Origin: a bacterium
Lineage (GTDB): Bacteria > UBP18 > UBA7526
Length of the DNA stretch: 10,099 nucleotides
Reading direction: 5' to 3'
NCBI GenBank assembly: GCA_030619985.1
Contig: JAUXAI010000045.1
Location: forward strand, 1 to 10,099
The notes beneath the pieces were generated by a model. It did no database searches and was not told the DNA's origin. It saw only the letters and a program-made list of their open reading frames with translations. Position 1 is the first letter of the stretch. Every line of letters starts with the position of its first letter. Shown here in pieces: positions 6,404-10,099 of the stretch. Both the position numbers and the translations under genes were made by a program.

Positions 6404-6957
6404 AGATAATTGGGGGAGAGTTTAAGGGAAGGAGGCTAAAGACTCTGAAGAGTGTGAAGATGAGGTCTACCCCAATGCGGGTGAAGGAAGCATTATTCAA
6501 TATTTTGGGTAACAAGGTTGTTGGCTCAAGTTTTCTTGACTTATATGCGGGAAGCGGCCAGATCGGGATTGAAGCCTTAAGCCGTGGAGCGAAAGAGGTC
6601 ATCTTCGTTGACAACCATCCTTCTGCTATAAAATTAATCCGTACCAATTTAGGCTTTCTGCACCCTGAAAAAAGTCTTAAAATACCACGGAATAATGTCC
6701 TCAAGAGCCTCGATAATCTGAGTAAAGAAAAGAAGAAATTCGACATCATATTTCTGGATCCACCTTACGAAAGTAGATTAGTAAAAAATACCTTGCAAGC
6801 ACTGGCAAAAAGTGATATATTGAAAACTCCCACTTTGGTCATTGCCGAGCACCACAAATCCCTTGCTTTAGATAAGGAAATTGGCTCACTAATTCAGATT
6901 AGGCAAGAGAGATACGGAGACACCGCCCTTACTTTCTACCAGAAAGTAAGGAAGTAA
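6400..6957 (+). CDS. rsmD: 16S rRNA (guanine(966)-N(2))-methyltransferase RsmD
   Basis: RsmD methylates the exocyclic N2 of guanine 966 (E. coli numbering) in 16S rRNA using S-adenosylmethionine. The 185 residues match the family. The N-terminus MKIIGGEFKGRRL and the block STPMRVKEALFNIL (23-36) are hallmark regions; the usual 'RPTTDR' reads RSTPMR here. The SAM-binding motif I is FLDLYAGSGQIGIEALSRGA (45-64), followed by the acidic motif II end VD (70-71), the catalytic DPPY (120-123) and the C-terminal RYGDTALTFY. The start at 6400 is chosen from family alignment. The frame is open further upstream to an ATG at 6337, but those residues would be translated repeat DNA. No Shine-Dalgarno is present, so initiation may rely on an unstructured A-rich leader. 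It lies upstream of coaD, a widespread pairing, though here a membrane protein gene separates them. Confidence 0.95.
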   Translation: MKIIGGEFKGRRLKTLKSVKMRSTPMRVKEALFNILGNKVVGSSFLDLYAGSGQIGIEALSRGAKEVIFVDNHPSAIKLIRTNLGFLHPEKSLKIPRNNVLKSLDNLSKEKKKFDIIFLDPPYESRLVKNTLQALAKSDILKTPTLVIAEHHKSLALDKEIGSLIQIRQERYGDTALTFYQKVRK

Positions 6958-6980
6958 AAAATAAAAAATTAAAAGTAAAA

Positions 6981-7769
6981 ATGTTGGTTCGCGTTTCAAA
7001 GGAGATAAAGAAAATAGAGAAGCAGAAAATAATTGGGGCGGGAGAACTTATCCAGAGCAGTTGGCGTTTTTATCTAAAGCATTGGAAACTTCTGGTGGGT
7101 ATCGTGGCTATGGTTTATTTACCCTTTGCTATAGTGAAATTCTTTCTTTATCAATTAAAATTAGTACACCGTACTAATCTATTGGTCGTTAATTTGCTTA
7201 ATCTTGTGGGGTTGTTTATTGGTGCTTTTATAACAATTGCCTTAATCAATGCTATAGATAGTATTTTTCGGGGTAATCAGATTTCCGCAAGAAAGGCTTA
7301 CCGACTTGTTCCTTCTCGATTCTGGGCTTATATAATAACTATGATTTTAGCCGGACTGATAGTCTCTGCTGGTGTTTTTCTTTTTGTTATTCCAGGGTTT
7401 ATCTTTTTTGTTTGGTTTGCCTTTGCCGGGTATACTGTCGTTATAGAAAAAGTCAAAGGTTCCCGCGCATTGGGGAGAAGCAAGGAATTGGTTTCTGGAC
7501 ACTGGGGGAAGGTATTCTGGTGTCTTTTAGCTTCCTCTATTACCTATACTCTGTTTTCTTCACTCCTCTTTTTATTTCTTTTCTTTTCATACCAGTTAGT
7601 GAAGGGTGGCTTGGGAGAGGCCACTTTCACTTCTTTAGTCCAAGACAAAACGAAACCAATAATCAGCCTACTTACTTCTATTCCGGATACCTTGTTTTGG
7701 TCCTTATTTATTCTTTTTCCTTTTCTCCTCTATAGAGACCTTAAAAGAATCAAAGCCGCGAAAGAATAA
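6981..7769 (+). CDS. Integral membrane protein with about six helices (GlpQ-membrane-domain/YciC-like)
   Basis: A 262-residue hydrophobic protein with a charged N-terminus (about 20 residues), then helices at roughly 35-57, 67-90, 114-136, 138-156, 174-204 and 226-250, and a basic tail. The start GELIQSSWRFYLKHWKLLVG and the later block SRALGRSKELVSGHWGKVFW (161-180) resemble the amphipathic 'AL-x-x-S-x-x-L-x-x-g' motif repeated in the membrane domain found with glycerophosphodiester phosphodiesterases, in UPF0259/YciC and in DUF975 proteins. No catalytic domain is attached, so it is a membrane protein of unknown function. The ATG is preceded by an A-rich leader without Shine-Dalgarno, 23 nt after the rsmD stop, so it is probably in the same transcript. 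It interrupts the common rsmD-coaD adjacency. Its T-rich codon use differs from neighbours, as expected for a hydrophobic protein. Confidence 0.7.
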   Translation: MLVRVSKEIKKIEKQKIIGAGELIQSSWRFYLKHWKLLVGIVAMVYLPFAIVKFFLYQLKLVHRTNLLVVNLLNLVGLFIGAFITIALINAIDSIFRGNQISARKAYRLVPSRFWAYIITMILAGLIVSAGVFLFVIPGFIFFVWFAFAGYTVVIEKVKGSRALGRSKELVSGHWGKVFWCLLASSITYTLFSSLLFLFLFFSYQLVKGGLGEATFTSLVQDKTKPIISLLTSIPDTLFWSLFILFPFLLYRDLKRIKAAKE

Positions 7770-7807
7770 GAAAGAATATTTTAAATGTAAAGATCTAACC
7801 CCAATTT

Positions 7808-7872
7808 ATATTCGTGATAATTCGCGTCAAGTATTTCATTTATTGCAATCTATTATTCGCGTTGATTCGTGT
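7808..7872 (+). repeat. 10-bp unit repeats, two dimers in the coaD leader
   Basis: ATATTCGTGA/TAATTCGCGT at 7808-7827 and TTATTCGCGT/TGATTCGTGT at 7853-7872, the same 10-bp family and orientation as 834-923. The second dimer ends 2 nt before the coaD Shine-Dalgarno. An in-frame ATG at 7814 makes the coaD frame appear 24 residues longer, but those codons are repeat DNA. Confidence 0.8.
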
Positions 7873-7874
7873 TC

Positions 7875-7880
7875 AGGAGG
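7875..7880 (+). promoter_or_regulatory. Shine-Dalgarno that fixes the coaD start
   Basis: A perfect AGGAGG lies 5 nt before the ATG at 7886. It decides the start against the in-frame ATG at 7814, which has no such site. Confidence 0.9.
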
Positions 7881-7885
7881 TAAAA

Positions 7886-8380
7886 ATGAAGAAGATTGCT
7901 GTTTATCCAGGAAGTTTTGATCCGGTAACCAATGGTCATATTGATCTGATAAAGCGCACCTTAGGAATTGTGGATGAGCTAATAGTGGCGGTAGTGAAGA
8001 ATCCAGAGAAGAGGCCCCTCTTTAGTATGGAAGAGAGGATTAATATGTTAAAAGAGGTCACTAAAGATCTCAAGAATGTAAAGATCGATAGTTTCGATGA
8101 ACTATTGGTCAATTATGCCAAGAAGATTGGGGCAAAGACCATTATTCGAGGCTTGAGAGCCATATCCGACTTTGAGTATGAGTTCCAGATGGCATTGATG
8201 AATAGAAAATTGAGCAAGGAAATTGAGACAGTATTCATGATGCCCTCTGCCAAGTATTCCTATCTCTCCTCAAGCATGATTAAGGAAGTAGTGAGTTTCG
8301 GTGGCTCGTTATGCGAGTTGGTTCCCAAGATAGTGAAGGAGAAGCTGAAGGAGAAATTAGCTAAGGACACTAAGCGCTAA
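7886..8380 (+). CDS. coaD: Phosphopantetheine adenylyltransferase CoaD
   Basis: CoaD transfers AMP from ATP to 4'-phosphopantetheine, giving dephospho-CoA, the penultimate step of coenzyme A synthesis in the cytoplasm. The 164 residues match the family (about 160). The start MKKIAVYPGSFDPVTNGH contains the nucleotidyltransferase TNGH motif (15-18) that binds ATP phosphates. Further family signatures are RPLFSMEERINML (43-55), IIRGLRAISDFEYEFQMALMN (starting at 86) and the ATP-binding YLSSSMIKEV (126-135), equivalent to the ISSTxVR motif. All key positions are intact. The start is fixed by the AGGAGG at 7875-7880 and by alignment. It precedes pta with a 81-nt gap filled by 8-bp repeats. Together with pta and plsX it forms a CoA/acyl-phosphate neighbourhood. 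Confidence 0.97.
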   Translation: MKKIAVYPGSFDPVTNGHIDLIKRTLGIVDELIVAVVKNPEKRPLFSMEERINMLKEVTKDLKNVKIDSFDELLVNYAKKIGAKTIIRGLRAISDFEYEFQMALMNRKLSKEIETVFMMPSAKYSYLSSSMIKEVVSFGGSLCELVPKIVKEKLKEKLAKDTKR

Positions 8381-8383
8381 AAA

Positions 8384-8460
8384 GTTATCCAGTTACCCAG
8401 TTAACCAGTTATCCGGTTTAAAACTGGCAAACTGGCGGACCGGAAAACAGGCAAACAGAT
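8384..8460 (+). repeat. 8-bp units in two opposed blocks filling the coaD-pta gap
   Basis: Left block in 8-bp phase: GTTATCCA (8384), GTTACCCA (8392), GTTAACCA (8400), GTTATCCG (8408), then GTTTA. Right block: AAACTGGC (8421), AAACTGGC (8429), GGACCGGA (8437), AAACAGGC (8445), AAACAGAT (8453), followed by one A and the pta ATG. The blocks are roughly inverted to each other: 8405-8419 pairs with 8421-8435 at 12 of 15 positions, giving a near-loopless palindrome. No T-run follows, so it is not a normal terminator, and no Shine-Dalgarno is left in front of pta. Confidence 0.85.
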
Positions 8461-8461
8461 A

Positions 8462-9454
8462 ATGGATTTATTGAGAGAGATTAGAGAGAAGGCGAAGAAG
8501 AGTCCCAAGAGGATTGTTCTTCCTGAAGGTGAGGAAGAGAGAACCATTAAAGCAACGGCAGAGATTCTAAAGGAGGGCATAGCAGAGATAATCCTTCTGG
8601 GAGAGGAGTCAAAGATAAAAGATATAGCCCAATCGCTAAAAGTAGATATTGGGAGAACAAGGATTATTGAGCCAGAGAAATCAGAGAGATTAGAGGATTA
8701 TGCAAACACTTATTGTGAACTTAGAAAAGAAAATGGAATAAGCAAGGATGAGGCTCTTTCCACTATGAAAGAGCCTCTTTTTTATGGAGCCATGATGGTT
8801 AAGAAAGGCGAAGCAGATGGTTCTATATCCGGAGCAGCCCATACTACGGCAGAGACCATGAGACCCGCTTTACAGATTATAAAGACCGCTGCCGGAGTGA
8901 AGAAAGTATCGAGTTCCTTCCTTATGATCTTAAAGGACGAGAAATTTGGGAAGAATGGAGCCTTAATCTTTGCTGACTGCGCCATCCTCCCTAATCCGAA
9001 TGAGGAGGAATTGGCAGATATTGCTATTGCTTCGGCCAGGACGGCAAAGGATTTAATGGGGTGCGAACCGAAAGTAGCCATGCTCTCTTTTTCTACTAAG
9101 GGAAGCGCCAAGCATAAATTAGTAGATAAAGTAGCAAGGGCAACGGAGATAGTGAAAGAGAAAGAACCAGGCCTCTTGATCGATGGTGAGCTTCAGGCAG
9201 ATGCTGCCCTCATTCCTGAGATAGCCTCTCAAAAGGCTCCCAATAGTTCCATTGCAGGAAAAGCAAATGTCTTAATCTTCCCTGATTTGAATTCTGCAAA
9301 TATTAGTTATAAGTTGGTCCAGAGATTGGCCGGCGCTCAGGCCATTGGCCCCATCCTTCAGGGACTGGCAAAACCGGTGAATGATCTTTCTCGGGGCTGT
9401 AGTGTTGAAGATATCATCAATCTGGTAGCCATTACCTCTCTCCAAGCCCAATAG
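8462..9454 (+). CDS. pta: Phosphate acetyltransferase (short, single-domain type)
   Basis: Pta interconverts acetyl-CoA plus phosphate and acetyl phosphate plus CoA; with acetate kinase it yields ATP and acetate in fermenters, or activates acetate. The 330 residues match the short class without the N-terminal regulatory domains. Signatures are RIVLPEGEEERT (17-28), YGAMMVKKGEADGSISGAAH (108-127), the TAETMRPALQII block, DGELQADAA (241-249), and FPDLNSANISYKLVQRLAGA followed by PVNDLSRG (305-312). Ser310 and Arg311 correspond to the catalytic Ser-Arg pair described in the Methanosarcina thermophila enzyme. No Shine-Dalgarno is evident because repeat units reach the ATG; the start is fixed by alignment. 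A terminator-like hairpin lies inside the gene at 8750-8783. No ackA is present in the window. A phosphate butyryltransferase is a less likely alternative given these motifs. Confidence 0.95.
   Translation: MDLLREIREKAKKSPKRIVLPEGEEERTIKATAEILKEGIAEIILLGEESKIKDIAQSLKVDIGRTRIIEPEKSERLEDYANTYCELRKENGISKDEALSTMKEPLFYGAMMVKKGEADGSISGAAHTTAETMRPALQIIKTAAGVKKVSSSFLMILKDEKFGKNGALIFADCAILPNPNEEELADIAIASARTAKDLMGCEPKVAMLSFSTKGSAKHKLVDKVARATEIVKEKEPGLLIDGELQADAALIPEIASQKAPNSSIAGKANVLIFPDLNSANISYKLVQRLAGAQAIGPILQGLAKPVNDLSRGCSVEDIINLVAITSLQAQ
8750..8783 (+). terminator. Intrinsic-terminator-like hairpin with T6 inside pta
   Basis: GAGGCTCTTTC (8750-8760) is perfectly complementary to GAAAGAGCCTC (8767-8777), an 11-bp stem closed by the 6-nt loop CACTAT. 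It is followed at once by six T residues (8778-8783). The geometry is that of a Rho-independent terminator reading in the direction of pta. It overlaps normally conserved coding sequence (residues about 97-108), so its effect on transcription when ribosomes cover the mRNA is uncertain. Confidence 0.5.
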
Positions 9455-9459
9455 AGGGG

Positions 9460-9487
9460 TTGACAAATCTTTTCATTCTGATAGAAT
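9460..9487 (+). promoter_or_regulatory. sigma-70-type promoter of rpmF-plsX
   Basis: A perfect -35 TTGACA (9460-9465) is followed after 16 bp by TAGAAT (9482-9487), five of six consensus bases. It lies in the only gap between pta and rpmF, begins 6 bp after the pta stop, and leaves a leader of roughly 20 nt before the ATG at 9516. It suggests that rpmF-plsX is transcribed independently of pta. Confidence 0.75.
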
Positions 9488-9515
9488 GACAAAGTAAACT
9501 AAAAAGGGAGTAAAT

Positions 9516-9836
9516 ATGAAAAAAGTAAACATTAGTAGGATAATCATAACAGGCGCTCTATTGCTAATAGCGGGAATGCTCGTCTTCGCCTTTAAAGAGA
9601 AGCCTTTGAGTGAAATGGCGCTTCTTAAAGGCATGGTTATTATTTTACAATTACCTAAGAGAAGACATTCTAAGTCGAGAAGGGATAAGAGAAGGGCGCA
9701 CTGGAAATTAGATCGTCCTAACCTATCCCGTTGTCCCCAGTGTGGGGCCCCAAAACTTCCCCATCGGGTATGTCCCGAGTGCGGCTACTATGAGGGCCGG
9801 GAGATCATCCCTCCCAAGAAGGAAGAGAAGAAATAG
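9516..9836 (+). CDS. rpmF: 50S ribosomal protein L32 with hydrophobic N-terminal extension
   Basis: Residues 47-97 are an unmistakable zinc-type L32: PKRRHSKSRRDKRRAHWKL, then CPQC (73-76) and CPEC (86-89) as the zinc site, ending GYYEGREI. Normal L32 starts as M-A-V/L-PKRR and has about 60 residues. Here the open frame starts at an ATG with a good Shine-Dalgarno (AGGGAG at 9505-9510, spacing 5), just downstream of a strong promoter, giving 106 residues. The first 45 include a transmembrane-like segment (about 9-26) and a second hydrophobic patch. The in-frame ATG at 9633 would give a 67-residue, near-normal L32 but has a poorly spaced AAAGG; another ATG is at 9615. Either the extension is translated and perhaps removed, or L32 starts internally and the upstream codons are a leader peptide. 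yceD, the usual upstream neighbour, is absent. plsX follows with no gap. Confidence 0.9.
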   Translation: MKKVNISRIIITGALLLIAGMLVFAFKEKPLSEMALLKGMVIILQLPKRRHSKSRRDKRRAHWKLDRPNLSRCPQCGAPKLPHRVCPECGYYEGREIIPPKKEEKK

Positions 9837-10099
9837 ATGAAGATTGCCCTGGATGCCATGGGAGGGGATAGGGCTCCGGGAGTAATAGTTGAGGGAGCCA
9901 TCCAAGCCCTCAGAGAATACAAGGATTTAGAAGTAATCTTGGTCGGGGATGAAGAGAAAGTAAAGAAGAAGTTAGCCAAATATCCTACTCAAGGGCTCTC
10001 TCTTTCTATTATTCATGCCTCTCAGGTAGTGGAGATGGATGAGCTGCCCACCAGTGCTCTACGCGAAAAGAAGGACTCCTCCATTATGGTGGCTGCCAG
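9837..10099 (+). CDS. plsX: Phosphate acyltransferase PlsX (N-terminal part, cut by window end)
   Basis: PlsX converts acyl-ACP and phosphate into acyl phosphate, the acyl donor for PlsY in the first step of phosphatidic acid synthesis; it is a peripheral membrane enzyme. The visible 87 complete codons begin MKIALDAMGGDRAPGVIVEG, the diagnostic N-terminus with the DAMGGD motif, followed by a Rossmann-like strand ILVGDEEKV and a block MDELPTSALREKKDSS that matches the family M-x-e-x-P-x-x-alR-x-Kk-d-S. The frame is open to the window edge, so the remaining roughly three quarters lie outside. The ATG directly abuts the rpmF TAG, with a purine-rich GGAAGAG upstream inside rpmF, so translation is probably coupled. 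The rpmF-plsX pair is highly conserved in bacteria and supports both calls. Confidence 0.95.
   Translation, partial: MKIALDAMGGDRAPGVIVEGAIQALREYKDLEVILVGDEEKVKKKLAKYPTQGLSLSIIHASQVVEMDELPTSALREKKDSSIMVAA

Noticed and set aside
7412-7735. Plus-strand open frame of 107 codons overlapping the membrane protein
   Set aside because: It is in another frame fully within the 262-residue membrane protein, and its composition is a by-product of the T-rich coding sequence.
7814-7885. Longer coaD start with 24 extra residues
   Set aside because: The extra codons are repeat DNA, there is no ribosome-binding site before 7814, and AGGAGG plus family alignment fix the start at 7886.

Overview
The window is a bacterial chromosomal segment of moderately AT-rich DNA, densely packed with genes and mostly housekeeping in content. 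The core order recG, rsmD, coaD, pta, rpmF, plsX is the arrangement known from Clostridia and many deep-branching anaerobic bacteria. Both ribosomal proteins present (L28 and L32) are the cysteine-containing, zinc-binding type. Arginine is mostly AGA/AGG and isoleucine often ATA. The intergenic DNA is rich in short-unit repeats of a kind I associate with genomes of uncultured anaerobic lineages such as Omnitrophota or Aerophobota. That assignment is a weak inference, and the window alone does not fix the phylum.

Layout. Positions 1-821 hold a DUF456 membrane protein and, 2 nt downstream, a 66-residue DUF1858-like protein that lacks the usual cysteine pair. Convergent to them on the minus strand is rpmB (L28), with a clear sigma-70-type promoter. 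Divergent from rpmB, recG opens a run of nine plus-strand genes that reaches the right edge: recG; a membrane-anchored TolB-like propeller protein; a DUF2851 protein; rsmD; an integral membrane protein; coaD; pta; rpmF; and plsX (cut by the window end). A second good promoter lies between pta and rpmF. It probably makes rpmF-plsX a separate transcription unit, or one with its own extra promoter.

Functional themes. coaD makes coenzyme A, pta interconverts acetyl-CoA and acetyl phosphate, and plsX makes acyl phosphates for phospholipid synthesis, so CoA and acyl-phosphate metabolism is clustered with ribosome components (L28, L32) and ribosome or DNA maintenance (RsmD, RecG). The usual partners ackA (acetate kinase) and yceD (DUF177) are not seen in this window.

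The least ordinary feature is the non-coding DNA. Nearly every gap is built from short tandem units with strict periods of 10, 8 or 7 bp: a 10-bp family of form NNATYYGYGT at 834-923, 1128-1168, 3414-3458 and 7808-7872; a 7-bp CTGGTTA family in inverted arrays at 1213-1324; an 8-bp GTAGGAAA array at 6266-6321; a 7-bp AAAATGC/TCAATGT array that runs over the rsmD start codon; and an 8-bp array that fills the coaD-pta gap up to the pta ATG. Two other oddities are a terminator-like hairpin with a T-run inside pta, and an L32 frame with a hydrophobic N-terminal extension of about 45 residues. No tRNA, rRNA, insertion sequence, CRISPR array or prophage gene was recognised.
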